A stretch of DNA of 60,202 nucleotides from contig BFEA01000197.1 of assembly GCA_003427395.1 (NCBI GenBank), positions 982,239 through 1,042,440 of the forward strand, in the 5' to 3' direction. The notes below the pieces were generated by a model. The model ran no database searches. It was not told where the DNA came from and saw only the letters and a program-made list of their open reading frames with translations. Position numbers and translations under genes: made by a program. The DNA is from Chara braunii. Taxonomy: Eukaryota > Streptophyta > Charophyceae > Charales > Characeae. Below are positions 11,030-21,770 of this stretch, in pieces (positions within the stretch are counted from its first letter, which is position 1; every line of letters begins with the position of its first letter).

Positions 11030-11115
11030 GGGACTACAACCTCCCAGCAGGCTGCCCTGAACACTGCCGACGCTCCAGTGGCCTCAGAGGCACCCCCCCA
11101 GCCCCGACATAATTC

Positions 11116-11205
11116 CTGCGCAAACGCGTCAACTGCGTTCAGGGGCGTTCAGTGAACGCGTGTTCACAGCGTTCAAAAACTGAACGCAGTACGCGCGGTA
11201 ACATA
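11116..11205. repeat. hAT right-terminal region with GAACGC subterminal repeats
   Basis: GCGTTC/GAACGC occurs repeatedly in both orientations, including GCGTTCAGTGAACGCG, and ends in GCGCGGTAACATA. The MITE at 58.5-58.63 kb has the same succession of motifs and ends in GCGCGGTAACACAA. In hAT elements, clustered subterminal motifs are transposase-binding sites; that role is inferred here. Confidence 0.7.
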
Positions 11206-11420
11206 GGGCTTTCAGCATTTGCTGAAATCCGAGACTCGGTGCACTCCAACCAACTGGAGTGCTGCAACTGTATGGACCCCACTTTGTGAAATGTTGGCAC
11301 AGAGGGCTCTTGTTGATTTGCTGGCCCGCCTTCACTTAGGGCGGGCACTAGGCTTGCTGGGGCCTTAGCCCAGAACATGTACATCATGGCAACGCCCCTA
11401 CTTGAGGCTCAATCCTCACA
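11206..11420 (-). repeat. Element A 3' LTR, first 215 bp only
   Basis: Matches 21555-21770 almost base for base. On the minus strand it starts TGTGAGGATTGAGCC just after the polypurine tract and stops where the hAT element begins. The remaining 0.8 kb of LTR expected beyond the hAT left end is not in the window. Confidence 0.85.
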
Positions 11421-11438
11421 TTCCATCCCCCTTAGCTT
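11421..11438 (-). promoter_or_regulatory. Candidate polypurine tract of element A
   Basis: On the minus strand AAGCTAAGGGGGATGGAA directly precedes the 3' LTR start. This is the usual place and composition for plus-strand DNA priming in LTR elements. Confidence 0.65.
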
Positions 11439-11508
11439 CGAAAGTCCGCTGAGATGCTTACTTCGCAGCTGCCTTCCCTTTCAGTAGCCTCTCATATTCT
11501 GCCACCAC

Positions 11509-12249
11509 CTAAGGAGCTGTCTCAATCAGTTCCTCCCTGGTAAACCATCGATTTTCTTTCGGATCCGTATGATGCCTGAATCTGACGCGGTACTCTCTCT
11601 TGGGTTTATGAGGTCTTCCTCGACCCAGCAGCTTCAGAACAGGCATATCCCTGTGATCCACAATGTCGTCGATGTCCACTTGTCCATCCATGGTTGGGGG
11701 CAGCATCGATCTCCTGGAAGGGAATTGATCTGTCTCAGCGAAAGGTGGAAGCTTTGAGGCATGAAAGACTGGGTGAGTGCGTAGGTCTCCAGGGACACGA
11801 ATGACATATGTGGGACCATCCATCTCATCTCCCACTATATCTAGGACTTCCCAGGGACCAAAGTACTGAGGCATTAGTTTCCGAGAGATTCCGAACTCCT
11901 GTCCTAACTCACTAGCCTTGACCCAGACTCGTTCCCGTACTTGAAATGTGGACTGTCTGCGATATTGATTCTCAGAAGCAATCATTGCTTGCTGAGCTTT
12001 CTTCATATGCTTGACAGCCTCTTGCAGCAACTTCTCATACTGCACACCATACTCTAGTGTGCCTGAAGTTGCAGCGGGTCGGTTTTTAGGTAGGAGGAAG
12101 TCTAGTGCTGATCTAGGTTTCCATCCCAAGTGCAACTGATTAGGACTAACGCCGGTACTACTATGGATAGCATTGTTGTACAAGCTGGCGATGAGAGGCA
12201 ACTGCTCATCCCAATCATCTTGGCTGGGCTTGATGTAATGCCGCAGCAA
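11509..12249 (-). pseudogene. Element A integrase C-terminus plus chromodomain
   Basis: 246 open codons. The start continues the integrase core after its catalytic Glu (DDWDEQLPLIASLYNNAIHS, then GVSPNQLHLGW). The middle has the GPWEVLDIVGD and HPVFHASKLPPF blocks typical of Ty3 integrase C-termini. The last 55 residues look like a chromodomain (VDIDDIVDHRD, REYRVRFRHH, NRWFTREELI). Such chromodomains steer integration to marked chromatin. The frame differs from the preceding core block, so a shift lies near 12220-12250. The ORF ends at its natural stop, 82 bp before the LTR. Confidence 0.8.
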
Positions 12250-12702
12250 GTGTTGTACAACTGTTCATTTGTTCGGCTTGTCCGTTGGCTTCGGGATGAT
12301 TCCCTGAAATCATTTCAAGTTGACTGCCCATCTGTTCTGCAGTCTTCTTCCACAGTTCACTTGTGAATCGGACATCTCGGTCACTAACGATTGACTTTGG
12401 TAAACCAAAGTCATGCACCCAGTTGTCTTTGAACAACTAGATCACGAAGTCAGTTCTTGCGGTCTCTGGCATAGCCACTAGTCTAGCGTACGTGGTGAAT
12501 CAGTCGATGATGACGAAGATGTGCCTCGTGCCACTCTTACTAGTCACCAGGGTGTCCATGAAATCCATGGAGACACTCTGTCCTAGACCAGCAGGGATAG
12601 GCGAAGGCTTCAACAACCCAAGCGGTGCTTGAGTTCGCGACTTATCCCACTGTCAGACTGATAGGTCTCTACGTACTTCTTTGAGTCATCAAACATACCA
12701 GG
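12215..12702 (-). pseudogene. Element A integrase catalytic core, degenerate
   Basis: Continues pol after a TAG where a Trp-like codon is expected. Pieces of the core are clear: SVSMDFMDTLV with the first catalytic Asp, a stop inside the IID-F motif, a second stop before LFKDNW, then DFGLPKSIVSDRDVRF with the second Asp and NHPEANGQAEQMN with the catalytic Glu. Three stops plus at least one shift within 500 bp show that integrase is dead in this copy. Confidence 0.8.
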
Positions 12703-14937
12703 CTACCAAAATCGTTGTACTAAGTTAGCACTCGTCTTCTTGTAGCCAAAGTGCCCAGTTGCGTCATGGCATTCGCCTAAAAATAAACTACGCAAGGGTT
12801 CACTAGATGGAACTACTAACCTTGTTATTCCTGCCTTATCAAGATAGAGTAACACGTCCGCCATCACAAACTCACTTTCCGTGGCCTTGTCTTTTGCCTG
12901 AAGCTTGCGAATGATGTCCAACATGACAGGGTCTTCCTGATAGGCTCCCACCAATGATTGAGTTACTTCTTCAGATACGCCAAAGTCAGAAACTCGCGCG
13001 CCTAGGTAGTCTGCTCTATGTGATAGCGCATCAGCAACCTTGTTATACTCTCCCTTCAGGTACTCAAGCTTGAAGTCATATTGGTCTATGACCTCAATCC
13101 ATCGCTTGAGGGCGTCAGAAAGAGCCGGTTGAGTCTTGATCCATTTGAGGGTCTGATGATCAGTCCTCAAGTAGAAGAACCTTCCTAGAAGGAAGTGTCT
13201 CCAATGTACAAGTGCTTTATACAGAGCATAGAGTTCCCTCTCGTAGGTGGACTTTGCCAACTTCTTTGATGGCATCTTCTTGCTCATGTACTCAATCGGT
13301 CTCAACTTTTTCTCATCCTGCTGAGCCAGCACTGCGCCAATGTCGTATTGGCTTGCGTCAATGGTCACTATGAATGGCTTCTGCGGATCAGGAACCATGA
13401 GAACCTCAGGAACCATGAGAACCTCATGATTCATGAGTGCATGCTTCAATCTCTTGAAAGCACCCTCGCACTCATCACTCCAGCCCCACGGTGTGTCAAG
13501 TCGAGTTAGATCAGTCAAAGGAGAGGCGACTGTAGAATAGTTCTTTACGAAGTTTCTATAGTAGCCGCACATTCCTAAGAATGATCTGACCTCAGTGACT
13601 GTCTGAGGTCGTGACCAGTCTCGAATACTAGCCACCTTCGCATCTTCCGGTCTAATTCCCTCCGCGGATACTTCATGACCCAAGTATAGTATCTTTGTGC
13701 GACCGTACTCACACTTCTCTAAGTTGACCTTATACTTGTGTTGTCGCAGGAGTGAGAGTACAGTCTCAACGTGTTGTGCGTGCTCCTCGGCAGACTTACT
13801 AAAGACCAGAATGTCGTCTAGATAGACCACGACAAACCTATCTAAATGGTTATGGAAGATCCGATTCATAGCGTGCTGGAATGTACCCGGCGCATTACAA
13901 AGACCAAAAGGCATCACTACGAACTCATACAAACCATAACGAGTCTGAAAAGTTGTCTTGTGTTGGTCCTCAGGTCTTATTGCGATCTGGTGATATCCGG
14001 ATTTCAAGTCTATCTTGCTATAGTACTTGCATCCCTGCACTCTATCCAATAGGTCGTCTATGCAAGGTAGAGGCTCTGCGTTTTTCACCGTGATGGCATT
14101 GAGGCCCCTATAATCAATGCACATCCTCAAAGTACGCCCCTTCTTCGGTACGAATAGTACGGGTGATCCGTAATGGGAAGTACTAGGCCGAATCCAACCC
14201 TTCTCTATCAGCTCCTTAAGTTGTCGCCGAAGTTCATCTAACTCGGCGGGGGCCATCCTATAGATCCTTCCCTTTGGGGTCTTACTCCTTGGAATGATTT
14301 CTCTAGCGTGGACGACTTCCCTTTCAACAACTCCTCTGGGCTCCTCGAACAGATCAGGGAACTTAGCAATGACGCGTTCTATCTCTGGGGGTGTTTTAAC
14401 GGCCTCCCCCTTCTCAGAGACATAAACAAGGTACATACCTTCCTTTTGGTTTTGCTTGTAGTAATTGTAGAACGCTGATACGCACAAACAGCCATAGGTA
14501 TCTATAATACTACTGGCCTTGAACTTAGTCAATCTGACAGTTCGGCCATCCGACAACTTATGCTTGAGCACCTTCTTATCCCAGTCGAACTGGGGCTTAG
14601 CAACTTCGGGGTAGTACATGCCTAATAACATGTCAAATGGTAAGTCGTCGCTAACCAAGAACGAGATCTTATGGTTAAGCTCACCTCCTCCAAAGGAGAC
14701 GGTACAGACTACGTCCTTGATGTAGTCTGTTACAATCATGCGCTCCTTGTTGGCCAAAGTAGATGCTACTGGTCTACTAAGGTGTCGTACCCGGTCCTGT
14801 AGGTGCAACCTTTCCAAACAATCGTGACTTATGTAATTTCGCGTGGATCCGATATCTATGAAGGCACCACATTTGCGGCCTCCTACATCCACTTCCACCA
14901 TGAAATGTTCCCCTCTAGGACCTTTCTTCAGCGCCAC
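12703..14937 (-). pseudogene. Element A protease-RT-RNase H polyprotein segment
   Basis: 744 open codons. The protease has FIDIGSTRNYIS with Asp28; the family norm is D-[ST]-G, so the second position is odd. RT has CIDYRGLN, catalytic Asp310 (KIDLKSGYHQ) and YLDD at 372-375. RNase H has Asp527, Glu568, Asp593 and Asp636. The integrase zinc finger begins at His724/His729 and is cut by the TAG at the end. Residues 505-516 repeat EVLMVP twice, caused by an in-frame 18-bp duplication at 13389-13424. The ORF opens after a TAG just upstream (near 14970), and the gag-pol linker lies in the same frame before that, so gag and pol were probably one frame originally. Confidence 0.9.
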
Positions 14938-15140
14938 CCAAGACTCATGAGGGTCCTTGTTTGACCACTAACCTTCTAAGTCTTCTAAGGCTTCAGACAC
15001 ATCTAACGTACAGAGCATAGTTTGGTCTAGATGTGTCTGCGGAGTGACTAAGGAGTCATTAGCTTTGGCCTTGTCATGAAGTGGGGAGGGTATCAATCCC
15101 ACTTCATCTTGATAAGAAGCAGCCAATACTTCCATCGGCC

Positions 15141-17012
15141 TCACGCATTTCCCGAGCTTGAAGCCTGGGAATAAGACGCCCCCATTTTGGGAGCAATCTT
15201 TTGCTTGACCTTAGCGTTCTGACAATTGTATTGCGAGTGTCCGTATTCCCCGCAATTGATACAAGCGCCACGCACTCGGCGGTCACGCCACACGTCTTGG
15301 TCAAGACCTGCCTTCACCCATTCAGCCTGCTTGGTCTGATTGGAGGTGGCCTTTCCTTGACTCCTAGGTTGGCCCTTCCCTCGGCCACCTGCCTCAGTCT
15401 TTACTACCGCGGCGAGGGTGCTACCCTCAGCTACCTCCTCGCCGTCATACTCTGAATAGCTCATCGGGTCAGAGAGTTCGTCAATCTCAATTTGAGTCCC
15501 ATCAGACTCAACCATCATCAACTTTGCTCCCTTCTTCTTCCACTCCTGATGACTCTTCTTCTTCTTTGAGTCATTCTGTGAGGTGGGTTGAGCATTGGCT
15601 AGAGTGACCTGCAAATCTAAAGGCTTTCTAGACAATGTCTCAAACGAATGATACTCTGTGCGTGCCTCGCTGGCAAGCAATTTCCTGATGATCTCAGGCA
15701 AACATCTAACAAACGTTGTTAACAGGAACTGGTCACTGTAGTTGATGCCTGGGACGAGGATCAGACTCTCAACGGTAGTCGTAAGCTCTCTAACTGACCT
15801 GAACTTTCGTTGGTCTAGTTTGTTAATGGCGTCAGTGGCCTTCTGTGCCTCCTGTGGATTATGCCATCGAGCTTCTACCATTTCCATGAACTGGTCTAAC
15901 GTCAGAGACTTAGCCCAGTCCGCCATGCGTCGCCCGTACCCGGCCTTTACAACTACTCCATCTAGCCACTTGGCTGCCTTACCCTCAAGGTAGGATGCAA
16001 CAGTTACCACTTCGTCCTCAGGCAAGGTCCTCTTTGCCTTCACCCAAACCGGGACCGTTCTCAACCATGTGTTGAGTTTCTCGTCCTTTCTTTCGCCTGA
16101 GAAGGCAAGAGGCGGTTTTATCGGGGTCTTAGGATACCATTGACCTTGGTGCTGTCCCTGTGGTGGAACAGGTTGTTGCGGTGATGTAGCAATCACTGTT
16201 GGACCCGAAGAAGAAGATGCAACAGTCTGTGAGGCTGCTGCAGACGTACCACTTGGCTGTGTACCAGCTTGAACTGGAAAGGGGCCTGACATCGCCGATA
16301 ACGGCAACGGCGATTGCGCTGGTGGCCTAAATCCTGGCCTTGTCAAAATGTGCAGGATCTGGTCCAAAGTGCTCTGCATGAAGTCCAACCTGCTGTCCAT
16401 GTGCGCATGCAGCGACAACATGTTGTCCCTCAACACTTTCATGGGCTCATTCATTCCTGAGTCATCCAAACCCTCTAACTTATATTTGTCTGCCTCTAAC
16501 ATATCAAGCCTGGCTGTGCTATTCTTTATCTCTTTCTCCCTATCGGTTGTTTCCTTCAGTTCCCTCTCTAATCGTTCACGAATCCTTTCGACCTGTTGGA
16601 GCTCCCTAAGCTCCCTTTCACGAGGAGTCAACGGGTTGAACTGCGAGCCCGCCATTTGACTTGTAGACTGTCGTGATCCTGCAGAACTGGAAGTGTCCGT
16701 GGACCCTGTTGGCATTCCAAACTGGGGTCCAGACGAGAACGCAACAGAAGTTGCAGCGGAGGATGCTGCTGCAGAAGACATGGCTGTTGCAGAAGACATG
16801 GCTGCTGCCCTGGCTGTTGCTGCAGCCTGTTCTCTAGCTGCAACATTTGCTACCTCTCTCGATGCTGCGAGAGCACAGGCTCTGCATTCGGCACTAATGC
16901 GTCTTTCGTCTTCCGGTTGTAGGACCTGGAACACGTGCAGGATCCTACATGACCTTGCACGTGTTAGTCTACGATCGTCAACTCTCTCCTCATCGACGTC
17001 TGACACGTTCAT
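15141..17012 (-). CDS. Element A Gag
   Basis: 623 codons, fully open. The N-terminal half is Ala/Ser-rich with a strong coiled coil (about residues 130-200, ELRELQQVERIRERLEREL). The middle matches the Ty3-type capsid (KPPLAFSGERKDEKLNTWLR, ASYLEGKAAKWLDGVV, ARWHNPQEAQKA). A CCHC zinc knuckle lies at C584, C587, H592, C597. It coats RNA and forms the particle. The stop comes shortly after the knuckle, and the linker to protease continues in a different frame, so a shift near 15160-15180 separates gag from pol. The Met at 17012 is the first in frame; I did not find a better start. Confidence 0.88.
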   Translation of the reverse strand: MNVSDVDEERVDDRRLTRARSCRILHVFQVLQPEDERRISAECRACALAASREVANVAAREQAAATARAAAMSSATAMSSAAASSAATSVAFSSGPQFGMPTGSTDTSSSAGSRQSTSQMAGSQFNPLTPRERELRELQQVERIRERLERELKETTDREKEIKNSTARLDMLEADKYKLEGLDDSGMNEPMKVLRDNMLSLHAHMDSRLDFMQSTLDQILHILTRPGFRPPAQSPLPLSAMSGPFPVQAGTQPSGTSAAASQTVASSSSGPTVIATSPQQPVPPQGQHQGQWYPKTPIKPPLAFSGERKDEKLNTWLRTVPVWVKAKRTLPEDEVVTVASYLEGKAAKWLDGVVVKAGYGRRMADWAKSLTLDQFMEMVEARWHNPQEAQKATDAINKLDQRKFRSVRELTTTVESLILVPGINYSDQFLLTTFVRCLPEIIRKLLASEARTEYHSFETLSRKPLDLQVTLANAQPTSQNDSKKKKSHQEWKKKGAKLMMVESDGTQIEIDELSDPMSYSEYDGEEVAEGSTLAAVVKTEAGGRGKGQPRSQGKATSNQTKQAEWVKAGLDQDVWRDRRVRGACINCGEYGHSQYNCQNAKVKQKIAPKMGASYSQASSSGNA

Positions 17013-17864
17013 GAATTAGGCAAACATTATCTGTACTAGAACCCCCTAGTGGAATCCTACCACAGCATGTGTCTGACCGACACCTAATTTTCTAACAATA
17101 GTTGTGTCCGGCAGGTCCCCTACTGTACCGATCAAGTGGCATGTCTACAACATTCACTACAGATTGTCTACATCATCTAGATGTACCCTGATTGGTTCAC
17201 TTACAACAACATTAGATAGAACTGGCTATGGTAGCATACAACAGTCCTTCTCTAATCTGTCTGTGAGGTGTTAGCAGTCTGTCCACCAACTAATCAAAGA
17301 TACAAAACGACAATGTAGCAGATGTATGATGAGTGGGTATGGTTGTGTATTCAGTTAAGCACCAATTAGTACTTACCCTCCCCTCAATCCAACATGCCGA
17401 ACAACATAATTGAGCGAGCAGTGTCTTCGTGTGTGTATCGGCCCACCCCTGTGCCCAAGTCAGAGCCAAGTAAGCCTGCCCTTGTACGGAAACGAGCCTT
17501 ACACCCGGATGATCTGGCTGATCAGGAGGATTATTAAGAGCGCCCCCATCTCTTCAGGAATTCTTTAACGTCGCAGTCAGGACGACGATCACAGCCAGAA
17601 TCATTCCGAGTACCCAACCAGAAATGTTTATAGACGGTCTGGTAAGCGTCTCATACAAGGCTGGCACACTTGCCAAGACTTCTATTTGGCGCAACAAAGT
17701 GCCTTAATGGACAGCAGCCATCGCATGCGTGACCTACTCCCATTGGGTTGGCATGGTGACCGTGACCCAGTGCTTCGACTAGGGCCCTTCATAGACACCG
17801 CCCTTTCTCCTTCCAGATGCTTCCGGGAAGATTGTCGTCTCTCAAGGTAGCGCGCTCGCGACAC
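17013..17864 (-). other. Element A leader, gag-proximal part
   Basis: Untranslated sequence between gag and the inserted solo LTR. No domain or long ORF is visible. It would be joined to 20229-20741 before the insertion. Confidence 0.6.
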
Positions 17865-20228
17865 TGTGACGCCCAACCTCACGCCCAGCGCGACTTCCTA
17901 ATCGGAGTGGAGTGTGGGCCTGGAAGTGCGAAAAGGGGTGTGCCAAGGATTTTTGGGAAAGTGGGGGAGTCTCAAGGGTATGATTGCAATTAGGCGAATG
18001 AGGGGTGCGTGTGCAAGGGACTCAAGGCCCGATGAGGCCCGGGCACTGTGGGCTATGGTTCATGGGGAAATCCCTGCGTAGTGGAGGTGGTCCCGAAAGG
18101 TTAGGCCGTCGGGGGCCGCCACGTGGTGCAGGCCGCCGCGTACTGGGATTGGGCCTTCGGAATTCCGGAGTTCTCTGTTCGCCGCGACGTCGGCAATTCA
18201 CACAAAACATATTGGGCCAATAGGGGGCTATGGACGGCCACGGCACGACGCTAAGTTGATGATACGGGAGAAGAAGGCGGAAAGGAGGGAAACTGGTGGT
18301 GATGACAACAAATCCCGGGTGGGTGAAGTAGTAGGTGTGGTCGGGGGAAGGGAAATCAGAGCACCTAGGGTTGCTAGAGGTGGCGCAGTGGAATTCCCGC
18401 GGACACAGTTGATTCTCCGTGTGACAAGGGTATCGCGTCCTTATGAGCTCGTTTATCAAAGGGGTGAAATAGTCCGGGTCATAGGATGAGTCTGAGCTCC
18501 AAAATCGCGTCATGGTATCATCGTCGATGGGATAGCTCGGGTCGGGGTATCGTTACCGCGTACGAGCACGTGTAGGGCAGGCAGACTCGGTGGCGCCTTA
18601 GCGTGCTCGTACGGGATGACGGTCCCGCCGCGAATCCTTTTTAAGTGAGCGAATCGACGCTCGGGAATGCGTGTAAGGGCGCGACTTGGATCGCGCTTAC
18701 ACGTGTTCTCGCGCGGTGTTCGCGGGACCAGACTTCGGATCGTAGATTATGCAAGATGCAATCATATCGCAACCCCCATCACGGGATAAGCAAAAACGGG
18801 AGCAAAATCGTTATTGGGGCCAGATTCTCACCCCATCTACAGCCGCATCGGGTGTGGGCAAAAATTCGACACAAACAAAAAGCAAAGACACAGATTCTCA
18901 GCATAAAGATCGACAAGTAGACATAACATCCATACATCCATACACTCGACAATCATACACACAATGCAATCGGGATGGACATAGCAAGACAAGTGCGAGC
19001 AAAACCCCAAGCCTTGGTTTCCGAAAGCCGAAACGAAAATAAGAACGGGCAAACCGCCCGAAGCCGCAATCAAAATGTATGTACACAGATAGAGAGGGGG
19101 AAGAGACAAAGAAACAGCAAATCCGCGTCCATCGACCTCAACTCTCTTCTTCTCTCTCTCTCTCGCCGATGCGGACAGTCCGTCGTCACACACCAACCCA
19201 TGAAGTTGTCACCCCGCTTAGTCCTCCCGCACCCGTCGGATTCGCCTGTGCCCACAGTCCGTCGTAGCCCACGTCAATCCCGTGCGTTCGGCACCAGCCC
19301 GTCGGGTCGCCCAACTCCTACTCTACTCACCTCTTACTTCGCTCGTGTGCCGACCCTTCCTGATCGCGCAACCCCGAGCTTGCAACAATGGGTTAAGAGA
19401 GTGGACTAATCGCGCAGCCGAAATTTATAGCGTGCATGCATGCGCGAAGAACACAGAATTACTAGGACTTAGAGTGAGGATTAGAGAGGGAACGCCTGTG
19501 TTCTGCATGATCGGCCACGGCGTGGGGGACGTAACCCTTCTCCACGCATCGATCCGAGCATGCAAGTCGCGGCTTACAAAATTTCAGCAAAAGAAAGAGA
19601 GGGAGGGCAGGAGAGACGAGTGCAAGAAGAGAGATACAGTTACAATGGCGCCCGCCCAAATTACAGTTACACATACGATTAAGGGCGCCCACTAATCAGA
19701 GTACCGTTGCAGCCGCATGAAGAAGCGCGTAAACAAAAGGCGCCGCGCGGCAGAAAAAGTCCTAATTACTGAATTCCTAAATTCCTATCCACTGCGAAAA
19801 AGCAAAAAGCACAAATTCCAAACGAAAGTCCAAAATTCCGAGAGCCATTGGAGGCTCGACAAAATTCGAAAAAAAAAGATTTAAAAGGAAATTCAAAAAA
19901 AGAACAAAGCAATTTCCCGTGCGATGTCCGCGCCCAAAAGATCAAAACCGAACCAAAAGGAACGACGTGAACATTTATTAATTGCGCGCGCGCGTGACAT
20001 CGTGCCAGGCAACCATCCGACTCATCAGTCCACCGGCCGTCCCAAGACACACCCGACCCCGTGCCCGGCCATTCGAAAAAGAAACGACGAAAAAGGACGA
20101 AAAAGCGAGGACACTCATGCAATTCTCCACCGATCCCGATCTCCCGTAATTGGCCCAATTTTCCCAACTTAGGACCCCTCATTGCAACCGCGCAGAAAAT
20201 CGCGCGTTACAGAAAGTGGTTCGTCACA
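17865..20228 (-). repeat. Solo LTR of family B (2.36 kb) inserted in element A
   Basis: Begins TGTGACGCCC and ends GGTTCGTCACA on the plus strand, so TGTGACG/CGTCACA are inverted termini. It is flanked by ACAC at 17861-17864 and 20229-20232. Inside are hairpins (CGTACGAGCACG at 18559 with its complement near 18603; a GTGTAAG-type stem near 18670) and a conserved promoter box at 19422-19429. It aligns in reverse with the LTRs at 33.7-36.2 and 57.7-59.7 kb. A lone LTR between short duplications is what LTR-LTR recombination leaves. Confidence 0.85.
19422..19429 (-). promoter_or_regulatory. Candidate TATA box in the solo LTR
   Basis: TATAAATT on the minus strand, next to GCATGCATGC, at the same relative place as in the two other family-B LTRs (34456 and 59211). 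Confidence 0.5.
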
Positions 20229-20508
20229 ACACCTCACCAAAAGAGAGGACTCTCAAGTTGGACTCACTTCCTGACGGTAAGAAGAGATTGAGAGAGTAGA
20301 TAAGGTAAGGGAACAACGTACCTGGAGATAGCTGCCTCCAACCACAGATTTCTCACCAATTGAGCTGAATGTGCATTTGATGACCGGTCATGACCTCGGT
20401 ACCACCCACAACGAAATGCAGTGCCACCTCAGTCGAATGCAACATCAGCATGCTCTCATTACCAATCATACATTCCGCATGTAACCACGGCATACACTGC
20501 CGTCTTAG

Positions 20509-20667
20509 CCTTCCGGCGCACCCCTCTCTACCTAGGGCGTGCGCCTATAGTGGCCTGACGTCACGAGTACCCACTGCGAAGAAGCATGCCTTCCGGCGCA
20601 CCCCTCTCTACCCAGGGCGTGCGCCTATAGTGGCCTGACGTTACAAGTACCCACTGCGAAGAAGCAT
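20509..20667. repeat. 80-bp tandem duplication in the element A leader
   Basis: CCTTCCGGCGCACCCCTCTC starts at 20509 and 20589. The units are nearly identical and end in CACTGCGAAGAAGCAT. The copies differ at about four sites, so the duplication is young. Confidence 0.9.
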
Positions 20668-20726
20668 CGTCAACGCACCAAGTCTGTATAACGCCAGCGT
20701 GCCAAAGGTAAGTGGCGATCAAACCA

Positions 20727-20738
20727 GCTCCGATACCA
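20727..20738 (-). promoter_or_regulatory. Primer-binding site of element A (initiator-Met tRNA type)
   Basis: Minus strand TGGTATCGGAGC, three bases inside the 5' LTR end. The plant initiator-Met tRNA tail pairs with TGGTATCAGAGC, so there is one mismatch. Confidence 0.8.
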
Positions 20739-20741
20739 AAT

Positions 20742-21770
20742 TGCAAGGAACATGAATATGGACGAAGCACAGAAATCCAGAATGCAAAATCACACTGAAG
20801 TCCAAGTAGTCAAAGCCAAAGCAGATAGCACAATGGAACCGAGTAACCATCCAATTGAGAATGATACAGAAGAATCGTGAGTCAATGTCCATGCCCAACA
20901 GGGCAACACCAACAGCATAACCCAAATGTAGCTCTGTCTTGTGAATGGCGCCAGGCGCCCTATCTACTCTACAGCCTATCCTACAACTACAGCAATGAAA
21001 GCAAGCAGACAACTTGACTACCAGCGAGTGATGATGTCAACACCAATGTCGACCTCCACCTCCACCAGGTACGTGTCCTCTTCACCCACACAGCGCCCTT
21101 CACCTCCAAAGAACCACCTTCGCCCTTCACCCCTCTGCGCCCTCTGCAGCCCGGCTATGGACGCCAAGCGCCCAGTGCACAGGCAGCGCCCTACCGCCTA
21201 GCGCATGCCTGCCTTGCACCTCTTCTTAGCGCAGCGCAGCAGCCAGCAGCTCACATTAGCGCAGCGTGCCGGCATGCCCGCAATGGCCAAGATCCCTGCC
21301 CACTCGCCCTGCTTGCCTATATGCCAGTGCAGCGTGTGGGCGGCCTCCCTTCAGCCTGTGACCGGGACCCAGAGGCTGAACCCAGCCCGATACAGTTGGG
21401 CCCCGGGGCAATGCAGTTGCGCCTCCTTCATCAAGGCCTGCGGCCAGATTCAGATAGTGGGCCGATTTCCCTTTGGCATTTTTGGCCTCTATACCCAGCA
21501 TGCATTGTCGGCATCACATTCGAGTGCCCAGGGCCTAACTAACTCAGAGGCCCTGGGCTTTCAGCATTTGCTGAAATCCGAGACTCGGTGCACTCCAACC
21601 AACTGGCGTGCTGCAACTGTATGGACCCCACTTCGTGAAATGTTGGCACAGAGGGCTCTTGTTGATTTGCTGGCCCGCCTTCACTTAGGGCGGGCACGAG
21701 GCTTGCTGGGGCCTTAGCCCAGAACATGTACATCATGGCAAGGCCCCTACTTGAGGCTCAATCCTTGTCA
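20742..21770 (-). repeat. Element A 5' LTR (1.03 kb)
   Basis: On the minus strand it opens TGACAAGGATTGAGCC and closes TTCCTTGCA next to the primer-binding site, giving short inverted ends (TGACAAGGA/TTCCTTGCA). Its outer 215 bp match the cut 3' LTR. ORFs read from it on either strand recur in both LTRs and are not proteins. Confidence 0.85.

Larger units (their letters stand above)
4977..11205 (-). mobile_element. hAT-superfamily DNA transposon, right end resolved, left end not found
   Basis: Contains a BED/DUF659 transposase gene reading leftwards. The right end is taken as ...CGCGGTAACATA at 11205 because the next 8 bases (GGGCTTTC, 11206-11213) resume an LTR whose uninterrupted copy is at 21555. 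The last 80 bp are packed with GAACGC/GCGTTC motifs, matching the right end of the MITE at 58.5-58.63 kb, which has a proven 8-bp duplication. No matching left terminus, and no missing LTR half, is visible between 1 and 5 kb. The left end is therefore rearranged, outside the window or mis-joined across the gap at 10144-11029. The start given here is only the last ORF boundary. Confidence 0.65.
20229..20741 (-). other. Element A leader, LTR-proximal part
   Basis: Untranslated leader between the solo LTR and the 5' LTR. It holds the 80-bp tandem duplication and the primer-binding site; no coding signal. Confidence 0.6.
11206..21770 (-). mobile_element. Element A: chromodomain Ty3/gypsy retrotransposon with nested insertions
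   Basis: Minus-strand order: 5' LTR (21770-20742), primer-binding site, leader, gag, protease, RT, RNase H, integrase, chromodomain, polypurine tract, 3' LTR (from 11420, cut by the hAT element at 11206). The leader carries a family-B solo LTR (17865-20228). Without that insert the internal region is about 6.95 kb. The two LTR pieces that can be compared (about 207 bp) differ at about four sites, so the insertion is moderately recent. The pol region nevertheless has several stops and shifts. A protease-RT-RNase H-integrase order with a chromodomain marks a chromovirus-type Ty3/gypsy. Confidence 0.85.

Noticed and set aside
9574-11112. Long plus-strand ORFs (353-512 codons) and a minus-strand one across the gap
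   Set aside because: Most of their codons are N; the ORF exists only because the gap contains no stops.
11129-11387. Short ORF (MMYMFWAKAPASLV...) found at two places, 11.1-11.4 and 21.5-21.7 kb
   Set aside because: Both lie in the element A LTRs. Conservation is explained by the repeat, and its end runs into hAT sequence in one copy.
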